Source: Phorcus lineatus (taxonomy: Eukaryota; Mollusca; Gastropoda; Trochida; Trochidae). Taken from it: 64,000 nucleotides of DNA. Below the pieces are notes generated by a model. The model saw only the letters and a list, made by a program, of their open reading frames with translations, did not search any database and was not told the origin of the DNA. The stretch spans positions 10,565,731-10,629,730 of the forward strand of contig OV121085.1 of assembly GCA_921293015.1 (NCBI GenBank), in the 5' to 3' direction. This document shows positions 24,836 to 38,300 of the stretch, piece by piece (positions within the stretch are counted from its first letter, which is position 1; every line of letters starts with the position of its first letter). A program made the translations under genes and the position numbers.

Positions 24836-25706
24836 CGTGATTTCCGAATTTTATGTTCTAGTTTCGTTATATTTTGAGACACTACGACAGAGTAACCGTT
24901 TTTAGTATTGCATTTTAGTTAGGTGATTTTGTGATACAGCATATATGAAATAAGTTTTAATAATTCATATTAATTAATAATCACCAATGAAAATGTCTGT
25001 AAAACATTGTATTTCAGTAAAATTTCAGTTCTTCGGATTTAAGAAAATATTATATTTATGCAAATAATAACAATTTTGAATTTACATTTTACTTTTTACA
25101 TTCAATTTTGTGTTTGAATATATTATGGTCGTTCATATACTTTGTTTGATTTTGAGATAAATAACGAACCTTGGAACATAATTAATTTAGTATCAAATAG
25201 GGTTAATGTCATTTATGAATATTACAGAGTGTCATTGGATAATCAATTTTGGTAAATGCGCCTTTTAAAATATTTAATCGAAATGCAGGTGGATTTTATG
25301 AAATAATTAACTTTGCTTCCAGATGTTCCAGGGTTTCCTACATAATATCGTTAATAATTCACAGGCGTGTTTAACTGTGAGATCGGAATTATAATTTATG
25401 TTTTATCCATTCAGTTATTCCCCGAGTTAGGACGCGTCAGAGCTAATTTCACCGCTGTTCATTTTGTCGAAAATAGCATTGATTAATAGGGGCGTGACAT
25501 TTTTATTATTTCAGTGAAATATTGAGAGCACCCGAACACTAGTTCTTGTCCGACTACGTGAGTTTGCGTGACTTTGTGTTTGAAAGGGTAACACGGCCTC
25601 ACTCGGGGCACTCAAAACATTTATTGATTCAATCTGTAATAAAGGTATGTTTTCATTTTTGTTAAAAAAATACGAAACGAAAAATAGATGATTATTCATA
25701 TATGTA

Positions 25707-25720
25707 GTTGCTATGGTAAC
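25707..25720. promoter_or_regulatory. RFX X-box motif
   Basis: GTTGCTATGGTAAC matches the palindromic X-box consensus GTHNYYATRRNAAC at every constrained position. Such sites recruit RFX factors and are typical of ciliary gene promoters. A 71-codon open frame starts inside it (ATG at 25713), but that frame has no recognisable domain. Confidence 0.45.
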
Positions 25721-25928
25721 GACGGAAATTAGAAGTCGGGTGGAAGGGTTGTATAATACTGGTGTCATAACAAACAAGAGGGAAATGTCACAAAGGTTAT
25801 TGAACGTGGTTTTCAGTAATGGAGGGGTTTGCACGGGACGTGATGTTTTAGAACAATTCTTAATGTCTATGGAGCAGCCAGCATCTGAAAGCAATGTTGC
25901 AGTCATTTTGATGGTGGAAAATATGTAA
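25713..25928 (+). CDS. Weakly supported small open frame, 71 codons
   Basis: The frame starts MVTTEIRSRVEGLYNTGVIT and has a more protein-like mixed composition than other intergenic frames, including helical-looking stretches. I do not recognise it. It overlaps an opposite-strand open frame of 131 codons and could be a chance frame or an old transposon remnant. Confidence 0.12.
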   Translation: MVTTEIRSRVEGLYNTGVITNKREMSQRLLNVVFSNGGVCTGRDVLEQFLMSMEQPASESNVAVILMVENM

Positions 25929-27464
25929 AATTATCTAAAGACGATTTTCTTTTTTATTCATCACTTTGTGTTCTTTTCATCAAAGTAAAATTTATCCAAT
26001 CTTGCTAATGACCATTCTATCGATAAAAAATATTTTTCTTTGATTTTAAAAAATTTGTTTTATTTTTTCTTTTGAAAGCAATATACTTCTGCAATCTAGT
26101 GAATTTTTTACTGAGAAAAAATAGTTTGCTTTGATTTTTTTGGTATTTTGGTATCCAGTTCCTTGAAAAAATCATGTTTATGATATGAATGTAATTTTTT
26201 TCAAAAGTAGCAATGGACAAAGCAGTTTATAGACTTATCCATGATTTTCAATAGTTTTAAATGATAATATTATTCAAAATATGGGATTTATATCACAGGA
26301 AAAGAGGAAGCATCGCATAATTATACAGGTATCGGCAATTCGTCTATTAAGATTTGTACTTTTTATATTAACTTTTAACAGTGAAACATTATGTCTATAC
26401 TTTATATTTGTGAACACTAACAAAAAATGTGTTTTATCTTGAATGTGCAAAGGTGATTTTTCATCGAAAATTATCATTAAAAATTCTCTTTCCATTGAGT
26501 TTGCTTTTGCAACACACATGAAAAGAAAATTAGAATGTTACATTACAAAAATGATTCACATAGTTTAAAAGTTGAGCTTGGTTCAAATTGTCAATTTTTT
26601 ATGGTTTATGTTAATTTCTTAGAATGCAAGCAACAGTTATAATAAAATGTTAAAAGTAAATTGACAGATAGTTAAGTCAATATTCTCTCTTAACAAAAGA
26701 TATATAACATATGAATTTTCTTATATAAGAAAGTTCTAATTGGCATCACCCCAATGTTAAGTATGAGATATTCTCTAAAAGGATAGTGAATGTTAATTAT
26801 TTTCAAGGTATTCAAGGTACAATTCTGAGTTTATGAATAACTACGAATACCCATATTGTCAATAAATACCACCATTATGTTAGCATAATAGATTTCATCG
26901 GGACTAACATTTACACCGTCAATTCGAACTTCCTTTAATCATCTGAATAAGGCGTGCTGTCTATAGTGTGTTGTATTATGATTATGTATATAATTTGTGA
27001 TATCAGAATCATAATTCACAGCATTTGCATTGACTGATAAATTAAGCTTTATTCAATATAAAGAATATCTTAGATATTACAGAATTTCAGAATAAGTACT
27101 GTTTAGCTTATAGACAAATCAACATTGTGCATTTATAAAACTAAACATGACATTTATTTGGGTTAGTTAGAAGAACGTTTTTAATGAAAATCAGACTTCA
27201 TACAGTCTTCTAAAAGTGCTATTTCAAAACAATAATATTATTTCTAAAAAGAAAAAAGCCATATTAAATTCAATCACCTAATTGGTTAAATCGAAATCGT
27301 CATTTTAAGAATGTTTTCCATGCATGAATTTCAACCATACTTACCGTTTATAATCCCCTGGTTTGTGTATCAAATTTCAACGACTTTGAGTTGTAAAATG
27401 TAATCATTTTGATTCCTTATTCTAGTAATTAAACATAAACAACTGTCACAAATCAGAAAAACTA

Positions 27465-27910
27465 ATTGATGATCTTCAAAACAAAACCTATTTGGAAACA
27501 TTCATTTCAATGCCATAGAATAAAAATCCTGAACCTTTAGCTTTCGTTCATCCAAACAAGTCTCCCAGTGAGATGCAAAAAAATTATTATGTCGTTTTGC
27601 ATGCCTGGGTGGAAGAAAATATTTAAACCATTTGACCTGTAAATGTATGAACACTATCAAAATTATTTAATCACATAATTGCTTAAACACATAGATAAAT
27701 TATGATGTGGTAAATAATTATGAGTAATCCTTACAAACAATTCTCAACATTTCAAAATATTCAAACAAAACCTAATTTCCAAACATTCATTTCAATGCAC
27801 AGAAAAGCACCAAAACCTTCAAATTATTCGTTCCATCGAACCCTTCATTTTTATCAAATCAAAAAAAGTGATTTGCTCGTTTTTCCAGGCATTAGTAGGA
27901 TAAGGACAAT
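27465..27910 (+). repeat. Two-copy diverged direct repeat, about 270 bp apart
   Basis: CAAAACCTATTTGGAAACAT plus TCATTTCAATG at about 27480 matches CAAAACCTAATTTCCAAACA plus TTCATTTCAATG at about 27765. The downstream TTCGTTC and CCAGGCATT-like segments also keep their order. Confidence 0.55.
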
Positions 27911-30549
27911 CACTGCTTGATCCAAGCCCTATTTTTGATGTTTAGTTTTTCTACGTGCCTCTGCTCCCGGTGTTGACACCCTTGGGACTGTCCTTGTTAC
28001 ATAATTGCACAGCTGCGAGAGTGTAGAGCTAATACGGCCCGGGAATGAGAGAGAACGGGAACAAGCTAGTTTTATTTGTTAATTTTTCGGAAATTAACAG
28101 ATCGTGGTCTCTCCAGAATGGAGTTTTGTTTCAGTGAGCTGTAGAGAAGTATATAGTGTCATTTAAAATATATGAATTTTGATAAAGAAGGAAGAGCTTA
28201 TTTATTTCTAAAAAATTAACATAAAAAGGTATTTTGTAGTCATTTGTCTGAAAGAACTGTATCAATAATTATGTATATATAGATTAATTGAAAGAATTTA
28301 CTTGTAATCAAAAAAGGAAATGATTATTTGATTTTTTAGAAATACGCTGTATATGTATTCGTCTTTCAGAACTTGTTTTAAAATATGTTGTGATGTTGAT
28401 AGGGTCAGAGCAAATATATGCATATGAAGATAGATTTCACATTTATGTTGTTTTTCGTGAATATGTAGGGAATCAGCTGTTGGTCTCTATAGGGGTCATT
28501 CTTCAAAGTGATGTTCTGAAACGCTTGTACACTGATCGATTCCAAGTAGATGAATGATCATGAAAAGAAAAAACGTTCATTTCATATTGTAAATATTTAG
28601 AGGCAATAACCTGTTTTGGAAATTCCTTCGAAGGACTTCTTTCAGTAAAATAAACATTTTCAGTGATTTGCGTTGTATTGTTTCATTGGTCATATATGAA
28701 TAATAGCTGAAAACAAGCTTGAGTTTGGGTGAATATTTTTTGAATAATTTGCTTTCGGTTTTTAGCTTTTTGAGTTGTATCTGAATCTTTCAGAAAGGTG
28801 ACAGTGTCATTTCTCTACATAAATTCATTGAACATGAAATCGTAATAAGAATATTCAAAGCCAAAATATGGGAGTAAAGCAATTTATGGCTTTTCGAGCA
28901 AGAAGATGTGGCAGGTATTCAAAACACTTTTAGTGAAATTGTTATCCCGATAATCATATGATATTGAAAATAGTAGACAAGTGTTTGATATGTATTTCAG
29001 AAATTAAATGCTCTGAGTCAAGATTCAAAAAGTAACAGTAAAACAGCTATGGATTGATTCATTGAAAATGTAAAGAATATCAGGTAAGAAAGAGCACCAT
29101 GTCAAAATAACATAACGGACAATCTTTTAATATTTTTGATATTAGGAATTGCTGATGCAGCTCGTTTAGAGAAATGGAGATCTTTCATGACTAAGTGGAA
29201 TCATTTGAAGAAATTCTTACAACTGCTGAAATCTAAGTTTGCTTGAGCTTGTAAAAGATATATATTTTTTTCTACAGAGTTTATACTCACATTTTTCAAA
29301 CGAAATATGAATTCCCATTTAAATTTATTTAGGTTTTAATCCACAGGCGTTTATCTTAGATGTGTATCTAATAAAGGTTGGTGTCAGTTTTATTAATCAG
29401 GATTTCGTTATATATTACTGACAGTTACGAAGTTTCTTTTGAGTCAGTTTGATCAATTGAGCATTTGAATATGCAAGTAATTCTTGAATTGAAATTTGAA
29501 TTGTAATTCTTAGAACTGTCACTACATTAAATTGAAAGGTCGATCTACTTTTTTCATAAACTAAGGGTGATGGATTTTTATGGTTATCAATTTATTATTT
29601 TTAAAACTTTTGTTTCATTGATACTGCCTTTGTAGGGAAATACAAATGTTCATTAACTGAACTCTATGCATGTAAAAAAAAGACATTTTAAATTTTGATT
29701 TTGTAAAGTTAAATGAATTTCGGTTAAGGATATATTTGAAAGATTTATAACCAAGATCTATGTCCAAGCTAGGTAAGGAAAGCCTTACACCCTACTTAAA
29801 TTTCTTTAAAATGAAAACTAGAAGTTAAATGCAAATGGTGTCTATTTTTTAAATAATATGAACCTTCTATTGCAACCCTTTATTTAATGTTGTACAATCG
29901 TGAAAAAGTAAATAAACAACACACAGTGAAACAACAGCCTTGTAGTGAACACAGTCGACATAGATGAGTTAGCCTCACCTAGTGTATGTCTAAAAGCATT
30001 CCACGGTTAGAACTGTACTTGCCCTTAGGCTGGAAATATCTCACCCGATTTAATGGAGTACAAATAATTACAAGCTAGATGGTTACGAAATGACTTGACG
30101 ACTGTTTTATGTTCCCGAAATTGCTAAAATGTGTTATGATTAGTTCAAATTCGTTTTGGTAATATGGTTTACTCTCGTATGTTGTGTGAGCAGAGCGTGA
30201 GTCAAGAAGAGGCTGTAGATTTGCATCTTTCAGTCTAATAAAGATGACAGGGTATCATTTCTGTACCTCACGACCTGTGAACTTAGGTAAATATTCATAT
30301 CCAGGAGTTAAAAGACCCTATCTAATTTCTTTGAGGAAGGCTACTACAAAAGTAACAGTATCATCCCGGAATAACAAACAGACCACACACCCCGTCTACC
30401 CATAGTCACAGGACCATCCACCCACCCGCTCCGCCCATCCACCCCTCAGAAGGCTCTACCCGGCTCATGTCTCGTCTTCAATTCCACCCCGCTTAACCCC
30501 ATCCCCGGTCAACTTGCTGTAAATTTCAGAAGGCGAGTAATTAGAAGCT

Positions 30550-30630
30550 TGAGCTCCGTGCCTCTACACTGATCTAGCTCCAAGCCTCTATACAGAGCTG
30601 GCTCCGAGCCTCGCCTAGCTCCGAGGGTGT
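30550..30630 (+). repeat. Short tandem repeat with CTCCGAGCCTC units
   Basis: AGCTCCGTGCCTCTACACTG, AGCTCCAAGCCTCTATACAG and GGCTCCGAGCCTCGCCTAG are three successive 26-30 bp units. They lie within a GC-richer block from 30.36 to 30.74 kb. Confidence 0.65.
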
Positions 30631-31055
30631 AGGTGTGTGTATTCATACTCCACGTAGACTAGCACCTCACTGAGAGGACAGTGGCTAGGGTAAATATGTA
30701 ATCTAGCATGGTGAATAGGCTTCTACACTTAGATAAACAGGACGAGAAGCACGCCCGGGTAGCCCACTGTGATTTTACCCGTTGCTTCTATGGATATTCT
30801 GCTTTTCCACAATAGAATGGAAACAATTGGAGTGTTTGCTAACATGGCTGTCAACCTGATACAAAAGATGAACAAATATGTCATTGGATGTTTTTATTTC
30901 GTTGTATCTAAATATAAATCATTCGACAAGTCCAACATATATACAATCTATAGACATTTATGATAATAATAAAATAAGGCACAGTTAATCTTTGGAATGA
31001 GTCTGAAAATGAGACTGGCGATGATAAAGCCAACATGGCCATGACTAGTCTAGAG

Positions 31056-31061
31056 TTTATT
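31056..31061 (-). terminator. Candidate poly(A) signal for Brachyury
   Basis: The plus strand reads TTTATT, which is AATAAA on the transcript strand, about 0.9 kb past the TGA. It is the nearest canonical hexamer I found downstream of the stop. The implied 3' UTR of about 900 nt is reasonable but unproven. Confidence 0.4.
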
Positions 31062-31959
31062 ATTAAATAGAAATGTGTGGAATGACAGGCTCTTGTCGAC
31101 TTAACATTTGGTCGATGTAAAAGTTAGTATGCTGGTGATTTTAGCCTCTAGCCAGTCCTGTCCACGGGCTGTGAGGTGAGGGGTCTATCCATGGCTAATT
31201 ACTGGCTCCAGCAATGCGGCAGTGTGTAGGGCGCTACTCGCTGTTTGCCTGAGGCCTGTCTCCCCTTGTCCTACTCGAGTATCAACACTGCAGCCGTAAC
31301 GATATGTTTGTTCAGAACACCTGTACAAATGGCGGGTTTGACCGGCGCTCCGAAGCATAGTGCGATCTCAACACCAATCACTTTGTCTATTGCACCGCGG
31401 GCTTCTCTAGGAATGTGGGCTAGCTAGAAGTGTTGTAGAGGTCCCACTGAGTGCCAGTGTTAGGAACCTCTCTCCAACCCCTCACATTTACACAACAAGT
31501 ATCCATTAGACACAATATGGTCCTCTAACAATCTCAGGTTAGGTTAGGGTAAAGCACATCACTCCAACACAACTCTCATTCTGGTTTATGGATGATGTGG
31601 TGGATTGTCTATAAGTTACGGGAGTCAGACGATGTGAATGTTCTTAAGACAACTCGGGCAGACGACAAGATGGGTTCTTTCGTTTAGATTGATCAGATTG
31701 CATGATAATGTCCTTCAACCAAAACAGTGCACAAATGTTCTTCAAGTAAACTGATGTCATGTGATTAGATCCACTACTCTGCTGGCACCATTCGCACTAT
31801 TCACTGATTCAACTCAAGTAGAGTTTGGACGTCTCGAGTCGCCTAATGGCTCCAGGCCTGTCAGAAGATGGCCTCTGGCAAGATGATGAGAGGAAGAAAG
31901 GCCGGGCCGGGGTTGAACATACACTATATCACAGTGAAGTTGAGGAGCTAGAGACTCGG

Positions 31960-32342
31960 TCATAATGGTGGAGGGGTGAGGGGACTCCAGTTGGATCGGG
32001 CGTTGTTGTCTCTGGAGGTGTAGGAGGGGATTTCACACGGGTGCTCGAACGGGGGTTGGGAGGCGACTGTGGTGGCTGTTGGGGGTACTGACGAGATGCT
32101 AGTGACGGGTGTTGAGGAGCCTGGGATGGAGTAAGGGGCCGTTGTCCTCAGGTAGGGCATGGAGCAGTTCTGGTTGGGTGATAGGTTGCCGACTGCCGAG
32201 CTCATCCACATTCCGTATTGTCCCTGGGGTGCGGCGCTCTGGCCCGTGAGCATCCCGTGTCCCCCTGCTGCAGACATGTGGGCCCAGTTCTCAGTCAGGT
32301 TCAGCATTGGTAGGTTGCTGCTCACGTCTCGACTGAAGTTAC
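31960..32342 (-). CDS. T (Brachyury): Brachyury coding exon 7 (C-terminal transactivation region, stop)
   Basis: The acceptor TTTCTTCAG precedes 32342, and the TGA stop is at 31962-31960. It encodes 126 residues rich in Ser, Pro, Thr, Gly, Met and Gln. The exon starts [19 protein letters not shown] and ends [14 protein letters not shown]. The terminal W-S-P-L-T-P-P-x motif resembles the conserved C-terminus of invertebrate Brachyury. Low-complexity activation/repression regions are expected here. The Met/Gly/Gln-rich patch in the middle is not conserved enough to assign a sub-function. Confidence 0.93.
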
Positions 32343-35300
32343 CTGAAGAAAGAGGATAATAATTAGGGTAAAGGGTAACACGAGGGAAAGAGGATAACCA
32401 GAAGGTTATAATGTTAAACATGGAATGGTTTTAAATAACAAAACATTGGGTAGTATTGAATGTAAGATAATGCATATCTAATATAAATTTGGCATAAGTG
32501 AGATAATGTTTCTTTCAAAGTAATGAATGAAAGAAAGTTCAATATATCGAAAATATGAACAATAAATGAAAAAGCTTATGTTACATAATTTTTAGCTTGA
32601 TGTTTATTGTACGACAGCCTGGAATGAGGAACCTGAATTACGTAGACTTTTCTTGTGATTCTAAGTTAGCTAAGGTCCATTTTATGTTGTGTTGCAATAA
32701 TCAGAATTAAGTTTAACCCGAGTATTTGCCTGTACCATGATAAGCAAAATTGACTGCGCATTAAATTCTATGATCAACTTTAGGGATGTCGTGTAATGGT
32801 TTCTGTATTGACTGAAGGCTTGACGTTTGTGTTGACGCCGCGTGGTTCGTGATTCCGATGACAGATGGTTACATCACAAGCTACAGTTGCCAATGACCAG
32901 TGGTCAAGGCTGACCGTGACTGGTCACGTCTTGAGACTATAGGCGTGACTATTGTTCCACATTGACTGCCCGTGACGGAAACAGTTACGTTTCTACCTGC
33001 CCCTTCAGTCACAGCGATGTCGTAGCCCAGCCGGTGACGTGACTAACTCGTGACGACATTCCTTGCTCCTCTCACCTCCAAAAGCGGAGACGTCGCAGAC
33101 TGGTGATCACGTGATCTGCATCCCTGAGGGTGGGGACGATGTGAGAGGGTCGGGAGGTTTGGGGTCACCCCCATGTCATAACATGTTTTCCCCTCCCGTC
33201 GTAACACCAGGTCAGCCAGACGCTAGCGTTACCAACAAGTCACGTACGGATAGTTCATCGCTGTTGCCTTTCCCTTCCCATTGACCAGGGTAAAGCGTGG
33301 GGAAGTAAATACAATAGCGTGCCTACATCCTCCTTAACTCTATTTTTGTTTTAGTTGAGTGTACTTCGTGGCTGGGGTATGGTTCCCCAGATAGAGATTA
33401 GTGCCAGATAGAGTGAGTATTGGGCTCAGACGCAACTTCATTGATACAGTTGGTGACGACCAACATGCCCTGGACACACGGGGACACTGGACGCCCTTGG
33501 TCCTCACGTACGCACACACTGACTACATGAATGACCAGCCTGTATAAATATACTGGGCAAAACAAGCCACACTTACAACAGTATATATAATTAGACAAGT
33601 TCCCATTCAAATGAAGCTTACTTTGTTATATCGTACATCACGATCTGTAGTCTCGATTGAGAGATTCTGGTAGTAATTTTCAAATACATTGATAGTCTTG
33701 GTTGTTAAAGTTTTAGCTTGCAGAATTTCTGTTACTCTAAATTCAAAAACTGAAGAATCTTTCGTACCTTATTTTACTTATGTCTTTCAAAGAATACGTT
33801 GAGGAAAAAAATTAATTTAAATATGTTTTAAAATGTTGTGTTTGTCTATTTCGTACGACCCTTTTTAGTCAAGTTTTATAAACCAGCGAATCAACTTATT
33901 TCAGTCAATTATATTTTCATTTTCAACTGAATTATTTTAGAATTTTAAAGTAGCTTTATAGCTACTTACTTACTGCGTTTATAGTAATAAGGAACTACCA
34001 TGATGTGATTTCATCGTCGACTCCTCCCGATAAGCGCGTCATGTCATTAAAGTCTTAGGAAGTAAACTAAGAAACGTTTATCAGCTAAAATTATGTTTTC
34101 CCTTAAAATGGAACTAATATACTTACTGTGTGGAGGTGATCTCCTCTGATAAGGATGACTGTAGGGGGAGGGACGGGGGTTTCTGAGGGTCAGGCGTTCA
34201 CAGTGTGGGTTGGAGAGACTCAGGGGGTTGGCGAACTGGTGTGCTGGAGGGGGGACGAGGGCGTGACTCCCCGGGGGTAGGTACCAGGTTCCTGTCACTG
34301 AAACCAAGAGAGAGAAACATCAGAAAACAGAAAAAAATGTGAATTCATTTAACAAAATTGAAATAAAGAATTTCTTCCAAGAATTAACATTTGAGAGAAA
34401 CAAGATGTGCGATTAGGCCTGTACATGAGCCTTTACCAAATATATAATGTTAGCACGAGCATATAGGATATCATCGCCCCGAAGTCGAATACAATGCAAC
34501 GCAGAAATTGTACTAATATATTTTCATCTTAGAAAGGTGTCTATTGGTCTCTGTCTCTGCACTGTGATGACCAGAATTTTTTTTAAAGTCATGGCAATAT
34601 TTTAGTATTACGACAGTACAGGCATTTCTTCTATAGCAAGCTATTAATATCCATTCTCTATATAGAGAGACTCCTTCATTGTCACACAGGTCAATTTAAA
34701 TTCAGGATGAAGGATGATTTTTTGAAGAATATTATTCTGGTCTCATTAACTATGTTACGTTCATGCGAAAGCGCTGTATATGACCATTTGAAAGAATATT
34801 AACGTGAATGCGAATTGATAATTTGTAGTACTGGTGTACTACATAATATCATAGCAATGCATATAACGTTACCGGCACATGCTTTGAGTAAATAACGATG
34901 TTTCTGTCAACATCTTAATATGTATGTTTCCTCTAACAAATCTTAACATGTTTGCACCAGGTGCGCAACTTCCGTAGAATCAAAATTATCTCGTTAAAAT
35001 GTCGCAGGTATGAGAAGGATATTGTCAACACTACGTGGAACTTAAGGCAAAGGAAAGCTGGGGTTAAAGATAGAAACGATGTTAGGGAGGAGGGTTAACG
35101 ATTTTGGATTTGAAGGACAATTACTTTTTATTTTTTAGATATGAAGGAGCAAATTCAAGAAAGATATTTGTGTTTTGTGAGTAATCTAGCTAGATGTGGA
35201 AGAGGGATTCCGCAGATCACGGTAGGGGGCGGTTGTGATGTGTCGGGTCTTAACACATGGCTTTATTACGCAGCTGTGCTCCGACTTTGCCAGTTCTGTA

Positions 35301-38300
35301 GTATCAGGAATACGATGCGTCGAATCAAGCAGCTACACGTGTGGTCGGCAAACACAAGAAGCGGCATTCTTCTCGAAAGGTGCTACTCGTCCAGAAATTT
35401 GTTTTCAAAAACAAAAAAGGTTTGCTGCTGACAAAGCGAACCAAGCCCTGGTGACGACGGAGCACTTCAAATTGTGCGATTTTAACAGTTTGGTGCAGAT
35501 CACGTGACCCACAGCTGATCATATTGGTTACGTTACTGACACTTCCGTCTCTACGAGAGCTTGGCCAAACTCCCCCTCTCCCTTCCTTCAACTGTTTGGC
35601 AAGCTTCGAGCTATAGAACTACGTGATCTTACACCATGTTTCATTAAGAAGGATCCAAATTGAGCTATGATTTAGGATGAACCGACACTGATAATCTCAC
35701 CTTTGAAACGGCGGATCGGTGAAAGAGGGCAGTGTAATTTATTGATAAGCTGTTGTGGATGTTATCTCAAATACTTCACAATTACGTGACAAAATGGTAT
35801 CAACTGTTCATGCACACTGGGTGATATCAACACCAGGGGTAGTTGCTTTATTTACACTCACAGCTCCTTCACACCCCCTCATGATAAGACGGAACGCTTA
35901 AAGTCCCCCTCCTTCTCTTGGGGGGAACAAGATTTCTCTCACCTGGTCTGCTATCGCACCCTTGAACAGGTAGCGGGACCGGGTCTTTGTGCAGTATACT
36001 GCTTTATCACACACATCATATATAAATGTAACAAATCAGTCGGCCAAAACACGCAACTTGACACACAGGTGTTAATGTTGTAAGAAATTGTAACTAAAGT
36101 GACGATATAAATCATAGCGGTCCATATATCACAACACAATTGTTTAAAACTAACGCTCCTTGCAGAGATTGCCTATGAGTATAATACTTACAGTGTGATA
36201 ATGAACGCGAACCGTCACCATCTTCGATGAATTCTCTTTCGTTTGGTCTGAAATTGAAGAAGAAGTTATTACAAATTGAATAACAATTTACAATGGTATT
36301 ACTATAATTTCATTGCAATTGTAATATGTAATATCTTATCAAATACATTAAGCTGCATAACATGCCTAGTTACTAACTAGATTTTGACAACCGTTATAAA
36401 ACCATCATTTAACTTGACATAATTTTCATTTTTGATTAATCAAACTAACGTAAAATTACAGAATTTTTCATAATCGTGAAAGATGTAGTGAAACATAAAA
36501 ACTCTGTTACATACTGATCATGGAAAATGATCATTTGTCATAGACGTCAACTTAAATAGTGCATTTGACAATGAACACAACTGCTTTGTGAAAACCAAGA
36601 ATTATAGAGAACAATTCTCCCAAGTGTCCCCCTCCCCCTCCCCTCCTCCTCCCAGCGTTGCGTTTTGCCGAAGCAAACAGAAGCACCTGTGTTTGAACTT
36701 GTCCGCCTCCATGTGAGACATGAGACGCATACAGCACTGGTAATCAGCTACAATAACGTGCGGCAAACAAGCTAGACCTTAAGTATGACTTCTCCAACAT
36801 CTTCTCATAGATACCCTTGGAGAAGGTCTACTGCTATATTCCTGTTTTCACTTAAATGTCGATCCATGTCTTTATTTTACATGTATCTCTAAATGCTTTT
36901 TGCTACTTTTCAAGATGTTACTTCTTATATCTACTTTTTGGTAGTTATACTCATATATATGTATCTGGCCTAATTTGCTCTAAAATGTCGATTGAAATCT
37001 TACTGTCTACTATCTTTGAATGGCTTGCGATTTTTAAAAAAATTACTTTTCATGATCTGTTAAATTTTCTAGATACTGATAAGGAGAAGTTACTCTATAT
37101 GAAACGGTCCTCTCTTATATATACCTTAGTTTGTCTTGGCTTAAATGTCCATGGATATCTAATGGTCTACCATCTTGAATGGCTTTCGAATATTGAAACA
37201 TCGTCCCATACATACTGGTTAATAGTAGGTCTCGAAATGTCTCTCGTCTCATTCTTACATTAATCTGTCTGTATCAAAATTTCTATGGAAACCTTATTAC
37301 CACTACCTGTGAAGATTTTATTTTATGACAAATGTAAGAATCCGGAGTTCGATAATATCTTATTCTATAGTAATAATCATTAACAAGACGAATAACATAA
37401 AGCAAAACTTAGATAAACAATGAATGATTCATAGACGATGGATGTCTACTTTCATAGCCGTCTTAAAATCACTACGTTCAAAATTGTTATATCCCGCTAT
37501 CTTCTCAATTACCACAGTGAATTAAGAAATAGTTTTCTTTAAAATTATCATATACAAGTTTTTGTTTTAATCGGAGTTTATCTACCATACCATGTCTAAA
37601 TAACATTGTATTGCGGCGTTTACACTGCCAAATGTTTCACACGAAGAACCATTTTATGCTTTTATGAAATTGCAAAGCGTTTTCACACAGAGCAGTAAAC
37701 ATATTTCATGGTTATTGCAATTTGTTATACCATTTTTTAAAAATGATTGTGTGTTTTTATTGCATTTTGTTTTATTTGAGTATTACTGCGTTAAGAATTA
37801 ACATTAATTTAAACTCGTGAATTCAAACATATCTTCACAAAATTACTTTCAAATTTTGGAATCGTAATAATTGTAATGAATAATAATAAACGGAAAAATA
37901 ATAGTTTTACCTTTTGAAAATTTAGAAAATATTTTAAAATTAAGGGATATCATCTTTTCTATCAGCGGTTACACAACATCTTTTGTAAATTTCAAAAAGC
38001 TTCGGGCGCAGGAAAGACAAAATTTTAGAAGGATAGTTAAACTTTATGCAGATGTATTGTAAACTTGGGTAAATTCTTACGTGACTGGTTCAAATATAAA
38101 AAGAGATCTAAACTTGCCACCTGTAAATAAGGTTGCCTGTTGAGTTTAAGAATGACATTAGCAGTGGGCCGTCCTATAAATACATGACCATACAACGTGT
38201 ATGTTAGGTTTTGGGTTATTGGGAGAAAGGTTTGAAATTTGTTTAGTGAAATGTTAGCAAAGCATTGTCAGAATTGACGTTTTTACGGTATTATTAAAAT

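Larger units (their letters stand above)
24840..31055. other. Intergenic, downstream of Brachyury
   Basis: AT-rich DNA apart from GC-richer patches at 27.95-28.13 kb and 30.36-30.74 kb. No coding gene is supported. It probably includes downstream regulatory DNA of Brachyury, but that is inference from position only. Confidence 0.5.

Noticed and set aside
25511-25906. 131-codon minus-strand open frame
   Set aside because: No domain, low-complexity composition, and no clear splice or start context.
36856-37263. 135-codon plus-strand open frame inside Brachyury intron 4
   Set aside because: It lies in a degenerate tandem repeat, is hydrophobic by AT-rich composition only, and has no recognisable domain or splice context.
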